64,000 bases of DNA from Siphonodentalium dalli (GCA_032622095.1 CP136064.1:180456011-180520010); one strand, 5' to 3'; positions 32,899 to 44,863 are shown, counted from the stretch's first letter. Notes: generated from the letters alone by a model not told the origin. Translations and numbers: made by a program.

Positions 32899-33344
32899 GT
32901 AAGTAGGGATTAAGGTGACTTGACCTTAAGTAAGTAGGGATTAAGATGACTTGAGTCCCAGATTATCAATCGAGAATAACCCAGATTTGCATCCCGGAAC
33001 TGAATCATGATGACAGGTATGCACACGCTCCGCATTTTGAATGATTAGGGGTTAATGAAAGAACGAGAGAGAGGGGAGAGAGAGAGAAGAAAGAGAGAGA
33101 TTATAATGAGACAAGTGCCCCAGTCTGGGATTATAACCAATCGAAAAAATCCAGATTCACTTGCATGAGCCAGTCCAATGGGAAGCCTGGATTCGTGGCT
33201 ATAGGACCTCTAGCTAGCTGATAAAGTCACATATATTGGTGATATAATGCGAAAATGACACATACTAGTAGTAGTGATTTAAAGCAATTTCAAAAAGTGG
33301 GTTGGATCTGGTTCCAGAATCCGGGAAAAAGCACTTTTTTGGCC

Positions 33345-33809
33345 AAATCAAGATCAGGATCAGGAATCCGGGTTAAAGTTAGTCCCCCACCGGAGATAAC
33401 ACAACAAAGTAATGGAAGGCTTATTTCCCTTGTGGTCCCCAGTTGCTGCCTACCACATAGCTAATACCTGGCTTTCTATCTTATAGACAATAGAGGTGAC
33501 CTAGTGCCATTCCATCAGACTTAATGGACTATCTTTGAGATGTAGTGCCATACCCTGCCCTTTGATCAGACATGATAGATGCTATGTATAATGCATACTT
33601 TGCCCATGTTGGCATTTCTGTGGTCTCCACAACCAAGTGATAATGCTCAATCTAACTAAGAATAACAGGTGGTTTGGCCACACATCCCCCGAAAAAGGTA
33701 GCTTTTTTTTAGAAAAGATAAATTTCATTAATGTGATTAATTCAATATTCTAAATATGAAAGCAAAAGCAATCAGATAACAATAATTATTAATAGTTAAC
33801 ATCTTGATA
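33345..33809. other. No recognised feature
   Basis: Mixed AT-rich sequence. I see no gene or repeat boundary. Confidence 0.4.
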
Positions 33810-34217
33810 ACAAAAATGAAAATGTCAATGACACCAGCTGAACTTGGAGAAGGGATAATGTCATACAAGGCAATGGAGCAATAAGGGATGCGGAAAGTTT
33901 AAATGTTTAAGCAATACCAGAGGTCAACCCGAAAAGCCATATGAAATTTTGGATCAATTGGTGGAAAAATGTTGGCTGTAGGGTGTGCCAAGAAATTAGT
34001 CATGCAAAGAGTAAAATCCAAGATGGCTGCCAGCAGCCATGTTTTCATCGAAAATAGATCAAATTTGATCTAGAGGTCACCTTGAAGATCCATATGAAGT
34101 TTGGTGACCATCAGATGAAGATGTGACCTGTAGGGTGTGCAAAAGGAAATTGTTGATGGACGATGACAGACACCAACTCATGGTAATAGCTCAAACTTTG
34201 TCAAGTCGAGCTTAAAA
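33810..34217 (+). repeat. Family K module array, short copy K4
   Basis: GAAAATGTCAATGACACCAG at the left, AACTTTGTCAAGTCGAGCTT at the right. Two diverged modules with AAAATCCAAGATGGCTGC and AGGTCACCTTGAAGATCC. Confidence 0.72.
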
Positions 34218-35054
34218 TGGTCTATCCACCATAAATGAAATAAAAGTATGTTTGTGGCTTTTTTTGGTTGGTCAGTGGCTTTTTTAGAAACAAAATATTA
34301 GATTCTAATTTGTTAACACACGTAGATTTGTTTGATTAGACAACAGAATAATCAGTAAATTCTAAGTCTAAAATGGCATATTTCTGTTAGAAATGATTGG
34401 ACAGGACCAAAACTCCATAAATTTTCATGTGATTAATCCACATAACAAATATGAGAACAATCGGATAACCATACCGGTACCTTCGCCATATACAATCACC
34501 ATAAATACACAACAAATTCGAGCCAACAAAAAGGAGCATTATAAAGTCTGATAGTTTTCATTGAACAAAACCCATATTCGAACTTGACCTGTATTCATAA
34601 GTGATTGATCCACTTATTAAATTTAAAAGCTATTGGATAACTTTATCTTGAGTTATCTCCCGGACACAAAATAGTCAACAAATTCTAAGTAAATAAAAGG
34701 TCGCTGACCAAAATGTCCCCCAAAGAAGGTGTCAGGGGGGAGTTGATTACAGCAATATGATACAAAGTGCATATTCACTAAATATGTTGCATATCTTAAA
34801 TGTGTCAGTAACAATGTGCTGAAGTTTTAGGTTAGGATACAAATTGTAGGAGGAGTCAATTTCAACAGTTAAGGTACCCAAATCTAGATGGATGGACAGA
34901 TGAAGATCATTCTATATATATAGTTCCCCCAAACTTTTAAAAGGTGGCATAACTCTAGATATGGTCAGACTGAACCACAATTCAAACTTGATCTCTATTT
35001 TCATGTGTTAATCCACATAAATTATATAAAGCTATCATATAACTCTAACTTGAA
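34218..35054. repeat. Diverged M-like repeat
   Basis: Repeated phrases such as TTCTAAGTCTAAAATGGC, GTGATTAATCCACATAA and AACTTGACCTGTATT resemble the M modules but are strongly diverged. No coding. Confidence 0.4.
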
Positions 35055-36478
35055 ATGAAAGTGTCAATGACACTGTAGCTCAACTTAGGTAGGGGAACAA
35101 TTTAATGGTTGACAGTAAATGGAGGAATTAGGAAAGGTGCTAATTGAAATGTCTAAGTAAGACAAGATGTAAATGTGAAGAGAGACCAAAAAATAAATAT
35201 TGGTGGAAGTGGAATGACAATGACAATGTATATGAATGAACAATGTTAATTCTAAAATGGCCACCGGTGGCCATGTTTTTTTGCCGAATGACCCCAAAAT
35301 GACTCGTTCCCTTCTACATGTCAATGTCAACATCCATGACAAATTTCATGAAGATCAAACAAACAGATCGGTCTATAACCCATGCTAATGGATTTTGTAG
35401 AAATATTTAGTCATACAAAGAGTAAAATCCAAAATGGCCATTGGTGGCCATATTTTTTAGCCGAATGACCCCAAAATGACTCGTTCCCACCAAGAGGTCA
35501 CCCCGATGATCCATATGAAGTGTGGTGATGATCAGATCGGGGATGTGGTATGTAGGGTGTGTCAAAGTATTTAGTGATGCAAAGAGTAAAATCCAATATG
35601 ACTGCCGGTGGCCATGTTTTTTGGCCAAATGACCCCAAAATGACTCGTTCCCATCTAGAGGTCACCCCGATGATCCATATGAAGTTTGGTGATGATCGGA
35701 TCAGGGATGTGGTCTGTATACAGGTAGGATGTGTCAAAGGAATTAGTGATGCAAAGAGTAAAATCCAAGATGGCCGCCAGGCGCCAGCAGCCATGTTTTT
35801 TGGCCGATTGATCCTAAAATGACTCGTTCCCATCTACATGTAAATGTCAACATTCAAATTTTATGATGATCAGACAAACAGTACAGCCTGTAGCCCGCGC
35901 CAATGGATTCAATTTTGAAATCCAAGATGGCCATGTGCACCAGCAGCCATGTATTTTGGCCGAATTACCCCAAAATGACTCGTTCCCATCTAGAGGTCGC
36001 CCCGATGATCCATGTGAAGTTTGGTGATGATCGGATCAGAGATGTGGTCTGTAGGATGTGTCAAAGGATTTAGTGATGCAAAGAGTAAAATCCAAGATGG
36101 CCCCCAGTGGCCATTTTTTTTGGCCGAATGATCCTAAAATGACTCGTTCCCATCTACATGTAAATGTCAACATTTATGACAAATTTTATGATGATCACAC
36201 AAACAGCACTAGTAGGGCCTGTAGCCCGCGCCAATGGATTTAATTTTGAAATCCAAGATGGCCACCAGCGGCCATGTTTTTTGGCCGAATGACCCCAAAA
36301 TGACTCGTTCCCATCTACATGTCAATGTCAACATTCATGACAAATTTCATAAAGATCAGACCAAAGATACGACCTGTAGCCCACGCCACAGGAAATTGTT
36401 GACGGACACACAGACACATGCACGACGGACGCCAACCCATGGCAATAGCTCAAACTTACAAAGTAAGTTGAGCTAAAA
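35055..36478 (+). repeat. Family K module array, copy K5
   Basis: GAAAGTGTCAATGACACTG and AGCTCAACTT at the left; AAGTAAGTTGAGCTAAAA at the right. Seven modules with CAAGATGGC-type starts near 35255, 35430, 35593, 35766, 35923, 36095, 36255. Two module types alternate: one with ACATGTCAATGTCAACAT, the other with AGAGGTCACCCCGATGATCC. Long open frames on both strands follow the modules. Confidence 0.82.
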
Positions 36479-36539
36479 AGTCATCTGGACAACAAAATAA
36501 TCAGCAATGTAAGTTGAAATGGGGTAATGACCGGAATCG

Positions 36540-37440
36540 CATATCTAAAACATGATCAAAATGACAAACATTTCACAGAAAAGAGATTCGATCACATGTA
36601 CTGTGCAGGATCAAATGGAAGTGATTCACAAATATGCTGTCTCTGTGATGGGTTCCATTAGAGGAGATACTGGAATCGAGTGTGGTTTGTGCATTAAAAA
36701 CTATCACTTCAAGTGTCAGGACACCACATCTACGGACCAAAAGCTTCTAGTAAAAAGGTCAGTCAATATTGTCTGGCAATGTACACAATGCAAGGCAGGC
36801 AATCAGAAACAACACTCTGAGGATTCTTAGTTGAACGATCTTAGAAATAAAAAGAAAACATGGGAGGAGAAATTGGATATCCTGATTCAGCTTCTTGGTG
36901 ACCAGAAGAAAACAATTGATTCCGAAATAAAGAAAGTGTCGGAGAGTATGGACTCAAAAATTGAAGAAAAGTTCAAAGGAATATGAACTTAAACACAATA
37001 GAAAAAGGAATGTCATTATTACAAATATAAAAGGAATGTCATTGTTACGAATATAAAAGGAATGTCATTGTTACGATTATAAAAGAAAGTTCCCAAATGA
37101 CATCAGCTCGTGAAAAAGGGAGGACAGAGCTTCGTTACACAGCACTATATGAAGGACATAACAAAATCAGACACCAGTAATATAAAACATTTCTTCAGAC
37201 TAGAAATCTGATGAAAAGATCGCGCCAATAAAAATTATCTTCGACTCAGAAGAGTAGAGCAATAGTCTGTTCAGCCAAACTATTGCTTATAATAAAAACA
37301 AAAAGGACATAGCAAATAAAAGAAGGTTTATTTCAATCCAGACTATGCCATATCAGAAAGCAAAAGGAACTTCGAATGCAGTTGAAAGAGACCATAATTC
37401 CTCAGTGACAAATTTGTGATCTGAGCAGACCAAATAGTTA
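36540..37440 (+). pseudogene. LINE ORF1 remnant: PHD-type finger, coiled coil, RRM-like
   Basis: The frame from 36552 reads GIECGLCIKNYHFKC ... WQCTQC, a PHD-like zinc finger (Cys44, Cys47, His52, Cys55, Cys77, Cys80). A TAG (36828-36830) interrupts it. The same frame continues as a Lys/Glu-rich coiled coil (LNDLRNKKKTWEEKLDILIQ and on) to a TGA at 36984. In the next frame NRKRNVIITNIK (36997) and APIKIIFDSEE (37222) match the RRM-like ORF1 domain of CR1/L2/Tx1-type LINEs. The C-terminal KELRMQLKE-like text follows. A 27-base piece (GGAATGTCATT) is repeated three times at 37008-37080. Several stops and frameshifts mean it is dead. No reverse transcriptase follows. Confidence 0.75.
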
Positions 37441-38525
37441 ACTCTTTCAACACCACTTTAGCGGTACAACGTAATTTACGTTCACCATCGCAGTCTGCTT
37501 TAGCGAGCAGAGCTTATTTTTTGGGAATAACAGGCAATAATACCATGTTTATAGTGATATATAAATGATTTTATTGGTACGGGTGATATTCTGTATCAAT
37601 AATAATTGATTGACCCAACATGTATGCCCATAAAGAGATGTTCCTGGTCTAAATATAGACATCACTTGTATGAAGTCACGATTACAATGTACTATTTTGG
37701 GGTTTACCAAAAGATGTTGAAGAAATGCTGCCGATAGATGTGGTGTTTTGAGTCACATAACGATTTGGTTTATTACTGTTTATCACAAACACATACCGAT
37801 AATATTTTAAGTTTATGAAATAAAGAAGATTGTCCTTTCTAACAAAGCTTTATTTGTGGTATCCGTCTATTGTCTCCCATTTTTGATGCAATGTTATGAA
37901 AATCACCATACCGCAATGTTGCAACTTCAATAAAAGTAGCTACGAGTGCATGTTTTAGCATGACATCAATATGCATACACATTATGGGAACGCAATGATG
38001 ACATTGGCAGTTATTGTAGTTGGAAAGTTAGTCATAATTCATCAGCATGATCACAAGTAAATACGTGTTGGCCTAAATGCTGGAAAATGTGTCAGTAGTC
38101 ACCAAGCCGCGAAATGACAAGGTTGAACATAGGCTCCAAGCGGTCAATGTCACACCATGTTACCGTCAATCCACCACAATAACATACATGTTCTGCTGAC
38201 AGTCCTGGTCATTCATAGCAATTTGATTCTGAAGAATGATCAGCAGAAAATGTCAATATCTACTATCATTCTCTCCATAATGTTGTTCAAAGTAAATGAC
38301 GTCATGAAAAAAAGCATGCCAATGAGAGACGATGGAACAGTTGTCTTGGTTTCCCTTATGTTGACGGCTCTATATGTAAACATGGGATATGTTGCGCAGC
38401 TCTCTGGCCAATCATCAACGCTGTTTCTTACTGGAGATGTGGAACATTGAATCATGTACATGTAAGCACCAAAGTCGTACATTTTTGTGGAATGAAACTT
38501 AATTCCTTTGTTTACTACTTGCATT
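37441..38525. other. No recognised feature
   Basis: Begins TTAACTCTTTCAACACCAC, which looks like a TTAACNCTTT end, but I cannot find its partner. Open stretches of 97 (plus) and 94 (minus) codons overlap at 38157-38524 and show no motif. Confidence 0.4.
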
Positions 38526-38979
38526 TTAACCCTTTGAGTGCCACGGGCCGATCTTATCGGCCCTAATTTACGTTGTGTAAAATCGGCCCTAAATTTTTTT
38601 TTTTTTTTTTTTTTTTTTGGGTTGAATTATTTTTGGGTATGCTTAAACATGCTATAGCAAGTTTAAAAACAAACTGGATAACACCTTAGGGGGATGTTAT
38701 AATTCAAAACTATCACCAAGTATTCATAGTAATATTTTTGATGCCCATGAAAAACGTGAGATTCCCTGGCACTAAACCTACAAAATAAGTCTGTTAAGGA
38801 ATATAAGAACAAATTATTAAAATTGTAAAAAATAATAACAAATGATGAAAAATTGTTAGGCCAATGCATTCTCTTATATATGCGAGGCGACCTATGGTCG
38901 ACTCGCATATATAAGAGAATGCATTGGCACAGGGTATATGGGTTGATACAAAAATCGGACCTGGCACTCAAAGGGTTAA
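38526..38979 (-). mobile_element. Family B TTAA MITE, copy B3
   Basis: TTAACCCTTTGAGTGCCACG at the left, TGGCACTCAAAGGGTTAA at the right, TTAA at both borders. Contains GGGCCGATCTTATCGGCCC, a T29 run (about 38590-38618), and a 67-bp palindrome (38861-38928). Closely similar to B1 over the spacer. Confidence 0.9.
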
Positions 38980-39312
38980 AGATTCAACTTTCATCTTTTT
39001 TTACTGCGATTGCTGCATACTGGGATTATGAGCTTTACAGGACTTATATTAAGGCCCCACTGGAGTCAAACACGGGGCTGTTTTTGGGGCTTGGGCAGCT
39101 GTAGGTCTCTTCGGCCCCTTAAAAATGCAAAGCAAGGAACACGATGTGTGACTTTAATTCTAAGAGAAATTTAGAGATCTGCCATGGAGTACTCTCTGTA
39201 TTAGGGAGAGATGGCATATAATTATAGACTTAGAAATTATTATAGAATTGATCTATAATTGTCCTATGATACTGAACTGTTATATACAGAGATAGAGTCA
39301 AGCCCGAAGTAT

Positions 39313-39504
39313 ATGACCATTTAACCACAGCAGAATTATTGGAAATTTTTCAGGATTTACACGGAAATATGGCTTGTTGCCATTCATCGGAAAGCTCTCA
39401 CCGAGAGCTTTCCGATGGGCAGCAAGCCATATTTCCGACTAAATCCTGAAAAATTTCCCATAATTCTGCTGTGGTTTAGGGGTCAATTACTTAGGACATT
39501 ACTG
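39313..39504. mobile_element. Family T MITE, copy T7
   Basis: Palindrome from ACCACAGCAGAATTATTGG to AATTCTGCTGTGGTTTAGG and ACATTACTG; the outermost left bases are lost. Apex GAAAGCTCTCACCGAGAGC. Confidence 0.82.
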
Positions 39505-40396
39505 TATGTCTTCTGATTGATTATCCATCCAATGCTCATATATGCTGCTGCAGCCAAGGGAATAAACTCAAAATTAACTTTGCATAAGACAACAAAGCAG
39601 CTATAAAATATGCATGTTGGTTTATATACAGGAAGGCAAAACTGAAATCACTTGGAGAGTTATATCACGAGCGTATTAAGGGGGAGACGCACGTTTTAAA
39701 TATATCCAGCCAAAAATGGTAAGAGATTTTCATCAAAGAATTTCTCTGGATCTATCTGGCAAAAAATCTTGAGGTTCTCATATCATCATCTTCATTGTAT
39801 ATAGAATCAGATACAACAAAAACAATGGGATTTTAATATTTAATATATTATTTTATTTTTTGTCCCTTTTGGTACAAGAACTGCTAGAATAATGAATAAT
39901 TTCACACAAAAGTCCAATCACCAAATAGCATTTTGTTATGGCTCTATGATAGGAGGCTTCATTTGTATCATAATGTTGAGTTAGATTTTTAATTGCATAA
40001 TATAGCATCAAACCCCCATATATTATAATGAAGAATAAAGCAGTTACAAATATTCCAGCCCAATGAAAGCAAATGTTGATATGCAGTGTGGTCCACTCAA
40101 TCAGGGAGCAATCAACTGGAATGAGGTCACAGTGTTAAGAGATATGGTGGTCAGTTTTAACTTGGTTATGAACCCATGACCCACAACTCATCTCAGCCCA
40201 ATATGTCATTGATCAACAGGCATGACATGAAAATTCTCAAAAAAAAAGAAAATTATTTATGGGTAGTTGCCTTACTAATTGAAAATAATCATTAAATTTC
40301 ACGAATCAAGAATATTACCTCTCATGATTTTGAGATATGATATCATGGATATATGAACTGCACTTTTGAACAAAATATATTTTACAGAAGTTCTCG
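39505..40396. other. No recognised feature
   Basis: AT-rich. I see no open frame of note and no repeat family of this window. Confidence 0.45.
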
Positions 40397-40790
40397 TTAC
40401 CTGAAAACAGTGAAACTTTAACTATTTTTCATGCCATAAAAGTAAAGTAAATGAGGTTATAATATCCAATGGGTCGATTATTCTTAAATATTGTGTCACA
40501 ATACTAGTAATCGTTTGTATCAAATTTCACAAGGAAATTCCTGGCAGATTTTGAGAAAATCAATTTTGAAATTAACAGGAGATTTTGGCAAAACGTGCAT
40601 CTGACCCTTAATGTATAATAATAACTTAGACACCCATAAGACCATTATATCAAAGTACTCATACTTGCCATTTCTAGTCTCAAAACAGGTCGATCTTTTC
40701 AATAAACTCTTTCTATACTAGATGGATTCTTCCATTCAGTTATAAAAGTATACATTGGAATGGTCTACTATTCATTTGGAGCAAGGCTCA
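40397..40790. repeat. N-like fragment followed by a family D left half
   Basis: 40410-40615 shares TTTTTCATGCCATAAAA and ACGTGCATCTGACCCT-like text with 29912-30110. From 40701 ACTCTTTCTATACTAGATGG through TACATTGGAATGGTCTA is a D left half with no right end. Confidence 0.55.
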
Positions 40791-41274
40791 AAATAAGTGG
40801 CCGGTATCGGTCATTGTCCGGCGAAAAATAGCTTATGTCCAGTGCACTTCTGTATCTGTCAGACATTTTGTCCAATGCAATTTTTTAAACAATCTGTATC
40901 TGTCCAAGGAGCCACTTCTGGCCAAATATGACATTGAAAGTAAAAAATAGTTCTTTTTTAATTTCAGATCAATTCATAGTGAATATAATTATGTCGAATT
41001 GCATCTGTAAATATTTATTAATCGACATAAAGTTTTTGAACTTTTGAAAACAAAAATAATATGGGTTTTTCCTAGGTGGGATTGGACACTCACTAAAATG
41101 TGAGCATCATTGACAAATAATAAGTCGATTGGAAATTTAAATACTGTCTCATACAGTTCATCTGAAAATTTGACAGGCTCCATTTTGAAATGACCAACAC
41201 CATCCATTTGGTGCCTGTCATTATGAGTCAGTAAAAAAATAATTATTTTGAGCCTTGATTTGGAGGGGTAATCA

Positions 41275-41289
41275 GGGGGGGGGGGGGGG
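41275..41289 (+). repeat. Run of 15 G
   Basis: Fifteen consecutive G in an AT-rich context. It could form a G-quadruplex, or its length could be an assembly uncertainty. Confidence 0.85.
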
Positions 41290-41719
41290 TGTGGAAAAAC
41301 CAGTGTATCATAACTTTTAGATTTAGTACTAAAAGTTCACCTAACAATAGCAAGGAGTTTTAGACTGCTTCTATTTCATAGTAAACAATAGCTAAAAGTA
41401 TATAATAATCCCTACCAAAAAAACCTAAAACTCCTGAAATAGACATTTATCTTAATGATTTGAGATTAATCAAACATAAATTGTGCGAAAGAAATTCAAG
41501 AATAGAAGAGGGATACCAAATATAGTGGCACTTGTCAAGGTAGCCAGATAAAACATTTCAGTCAAGTGTTTACTTCCTGTGATATGCAAATGGAGGCCTT
41601 TTGACCACACCTGATTTTTTTAACCCTTTCAAGGGGTTCAAACTTAAGGGGTTTCCACGCCTGAACTATGTCTGGTGGTGGAAAGTTTAGGTGGACCTAC
41701 ACAGAAAACAACTTATTTG

Positions 41720-42130
41720 TTAACCCTTTACCCAACAAAATGGCCCAAAACGCCCAAATAAAGTTTCAACAGCCTAAAATATATTCGGTCTGTCTCAATA
41801 AAACATACAAATATGGATATCATTGGAACCGGTTCATTGACCACATTGTGATGGTTACAGTTATGCCCTGTGCCAATGCATTCTCTTATATATGCGAGTC
41901 GACCATAGGTCGCCTCGCATATATAAGAGAATGCATTGGCCTAAAAAATCTTTTTTTAACACTTTTTACCATTTTTTCTTACAACAATTTTATAATTTTT
42001 TCATTCATTTTTATCATTTTTAATATGTTAAGCCATTGCATTCTCTTATATATGCGAGGCGACCTATGGTCGACTCGCATATATAAGAGAATGCATTGGC
42101 ACAGGGCCGTTCTGTTGGGTAAAGGGTTAA
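41720..42130 (+). mobile_element. Family C TTAA MITE, copy C2
   Basis: TTAACCCTTTACCCAACAAA at the left, GTTGGGTAAAGGGTTAA at the right. Two ~67-bp palindromes (41874-41941, 42034-42100). Very similar to C1, with a shorter T-rich spacer. A 202-codon open frame from 41668 runs through it and is an artefact of the repeat. Confidence 0.9.
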
Positions 42131-42835
42131 GCAAGTACAGCACACGAAGGAATATATACTATCTGAAGACCACATCAAACATATTATATAACAATAAAAC
42201 TGTGAAAAAGATGACTTTAATCATTGTTTTAGAAGGGAATTTTGGGAACAGAGTTCTCAGAAAATATACAAATTGAGTGGAAATGAATAACTGCTATAAA
42301 AAGTACATGATTTGAACTACTGTACTGGTAGTAAAAGGGTGGAATTGCAATTTAATTGAGTTCAATACTGCTTCAAGAATCTCAAATTTATCTTAAGTGT
42401 GTGCAAGAATATTGTGAGAAGCCATTACCATTATCCGTTACATCAAGGAACTACCATAGCCCAATCTTGGTATTCAGGTCAGTAGCTGGTAAGCTGGGAA
42501 TTTGGACTTGTGACCTAAAAGTGGGGCCAAAACTCATCTCAGCCAACTCAGGTTTATATCAATTCTTGCAAAATGGATGTTCACCATATTTCAGCAGACA
42601 CCAAACATAATGTTAAAATTCTTGAAGCAGTATTGAACTCAATTAAATTACAATTCGACCTTTTTACTAGTTCAGGTCATGTACGTTTTATAGCAGTTAT
42701 TCATTTCCACTCAATTTTATTATTTGCTGACATAGCTCAGACGGGCAAACCCCTTAAAGGCACAGTCTGGTTTTCATGTGGCATAATGGTTGCCAAATTT
42801 TATAGACACTATCATATTTCACAGTGAATTCATAT
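42131..42835. other. No recognised feature
   Basis: Two 84-codon open stretches (42356-42610, 42573-42827) have no recognisable motif. AAAGGCACAGTCTGGTTTTC near 42757 may be a repeat end, but I have no partner for it. Confidence 0.4.
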
Positions 42836-43099
42836 CCAATAAATTCATGATGGGAGCTGCGCTGGTGCAGTATTAAAGACCCTGTGCCAGAGCATTCTCC
42901 TATATATGTGAATCTCCCATAGGGAGCCTTGCATATATAAGAGAATGCACTGGCTTACAAGTTGAGGTAAATATTCTTAGGCCAATGCATTCTCTTATAT
43001 ATGTGAGGTACCCTATGGGTGACTCGCATTTATATAAGAGAATGCATTGGCACAGGGTATTCGCAAAATTTCAGGAAACTCCAGTCATGAAAGGGTTAA
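42836..43099 (-). mobile_element. Family A TTAA MITE, copy A5
   Basis: Left end AATTCATGATGGGAGCTGCG (TTAA lost), right end CCAGTCATGAAAGGGTTAA (TTAA 43096-43099). Two palindromes with ATTCTCNTATATATGTGA arms. Confidence 0.8.
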
Positions 43100-43254
43100 T
43101 AAATTTCGGTTTTCAGCAATTGAGCCAACTCAGCCAAGCACGTTTAAAATATAATGATGATGGCCTGCAAGGTTAAAGAAATAAAAGTGTTTCAGTAATG
43201 GGATTGTATTGTGTAGATGAAATATTTTCATTTCAAATATTTCTCCAATCAATC

Positions 43255-43848
43255 CGGGCTGTAGGATGTCCAAGATGGCTGTCCAAGATGGCTGCTGGTG
43301 GCCATATGATCGGATGAGGGATGTGGCCTGCAGGGTGTACCGAAGGATTTAGTCATGCAAAGAGTAAAATCCAAGATGGCCATGGGCAGCCATGTTTTTC
43401 AACAAAATTCGGAAAAATTTGATGGCTCCCATCTAGTGGTCACCCCGATGATCCATATGAAGTTTGGTAATGATTGGATGAGGGATGTGGTCTGTAGGGC
43501 GTGTCAAAGGATTCAGTCATGGAAAGTGTAAAATCCCCTTCTAGGGGTGATCCTAATTTGACTGCAAATTTAAAAAAAAAAAATCCAAACGCGGGCTGCA
43601 GGGTGTGCCGATGGATTAAAATTTGAAATCCAAGATGGCTGCTGGTGGCCATGTTTGTTAAACAAATTTCGGAGAAAAAATTTATGGCTCCCATCTAGAG
43701 TTCATCCTGGATATCCATATTAAGTTTGGTGATGATTGGATGATGGATGTAGCTTGTAGGGTGTGCTAAAGGAATTGTTGACCAATGGATGCCAACCCAT
43801 GGCAACAGTTCAAACTTTAGTTAGTCAAGTTGAGCTAATAAAAATAGC
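43255..43848 (+). repeat. Family K module array, copy K6
   Basis: Several modules with CAAGATGGCTG-type starts (near 43270, 43282, 43374, 43632), CATCTAGTGGTCACCCCG, and the right end TTAGTCAAGTTGAGCTAA. The left end is degraded. Confidence 0.72.
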
Positions 43849-44011
43849 AGAAAAGTCAAGTTGAGTTGCACAAAAGGAATACAAAGTTGGACTTTTATGA
43901 TGCATATATGGACAATTTAAGTACTGAAAGTCACTTGGTTCTATAAAATTTGGCAAATATTATATATGTCACATGAAAATATGCCTTGATATAAGCCCTT
44001 GGGATGTATTG

Positions 44012-44140
44012 TTTAATTAAGAAATAAATACAATGCGCGTCAGCGTGTTAGTAGAAATTGACTACAAAGAAACTGATTGTAGGACAACGCGAAGCGGAGT
44101 GCATTTCTTTCTTTTGTAATCCAACTGTATGTTTTGGTCG
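44012..44140. mobile_element. Hairpin repeat with GCGAAGC at its tip, copy 2
   Basis: TTAAGAAATAAATACAATGC head, AAAGAAACTGATTGTAGGAC arm, then GCGAAGC at 44089-44095, with a partial return arm (TGTAATCCAACTG). Head and arm match the copy at 12465. Confidence 0.58.
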
Positions 44141-44327
44141 AAATTGTAGTGACAGATGTGCAATCTTCTATATAGTATAGCCCAGTTTTTATGTCTGCAT
44201 GGTATAATCCACCAAACAGTTCTTCTCTTTGAACTGTATCGTCAAACATGACATCACTACTGAACGGCGACCCCTTTTCATTCCCTCTATGGCATGTTTT
44301 TGAAGATAAGACTTATTTTTTTCTATC

Positions 44328-44679
44328 TTAAAGACATACTATGGACTTGTTCATGTGTGTTGAACTGACAAGTTAGTACTCAGTCGTTATGCCAACCTGG
44401 GAAATGTAGCATTCTGCTAACATCGCCAAAAATTTCAATGAAACCACCATACCACTCGATAGAAAACATATTTACATCTGGATTTGGGATGCAACTATCA
44501 GAGATAAACAAACACAAATGATTTTGCCAGCGAGAGTCATTGCATTTAATTAATATATCAGAATAATGGTGTGTGTGTGTTATCAATTTGGAAGAATATT
44601 CGTAAAAATAACTACTTTGAGCAAGATCATCCTCCATTTCTATTTGCTCACCTGGCCGGAGTGTTTCACATCACTTTAA
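44328..44679 (+). mobile_element. Family L TTAA element, copy L2
   Basis: TTAAAGACATACTATGGACT at the left, GTTTCACATCACTTTAA at the right. Shares ends and ACTGACAAGTTAGTA with L1. No coding; the 85-codon minus-strand open stretch here has no motif. Confidence 0.7.
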
Positions 44680-44819
44680 ATAAAATTTGGTATTAGCAGG
44701 TAGCCATTATACATGTATATCTCTTTCTTCAGTCTATTATCCAATTAATATGTGGTTTGAATTTATAAGCGTTCTGAAAGTTTGTGGCTTGGCAGCATTA
44801 CACTGATTGTACAACATAT

Positions 44820-44863
44820 TTTTGTGGTACAATTCAGAATATCTAAAATTGTACCACAAAACT
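44820..44863. repeat. Short inverted repeat
   Basis: TTTTGTGGTACAATT and AATTGTACCACAAAA face each other 13 bases apart. It is followed by AT-rich sequence. Confidence 0.7.

Larger units (their letters stand above)
30851..33344. mobile_element. 2.5-kb inverted-repeat element with nested insertions
   Basis: GGCCAAAAATGTGCTTTTTC at the left faces AAAAAGCACTTTTTTGGCC at the right. The arms (about 30851-31100, 33120-33344) share CAGCTAGCTAGAGGTCC / GGACCTCTAGCTAGCTG. The interior repeats a module with CGAATCCGGGTTATTCTCG and TCTGGGACTC (near 31047, 31510, 31830, 32955) and CT/GA microsatellites (31120-31134, 31738-31756, 31973-31989, 33060-33100). T6 and H1 are inserted inside. No coding sequence. 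Confidence 0.78.

Noticed and set aside
38157-38524. Overlapping 97- and 94-codon open frames on opposite strands as a gene.
   Set aside because: No recognisable domain, no splice context, AT-rich composition like the surroundings.
41668-42276. The second-longest open frame (202 codons).
   Set aside because: It runs straight through MITE C2, translating its palindromes and the T-rich spacer; the same peptide phrases appear wherever the palindrome occurs.
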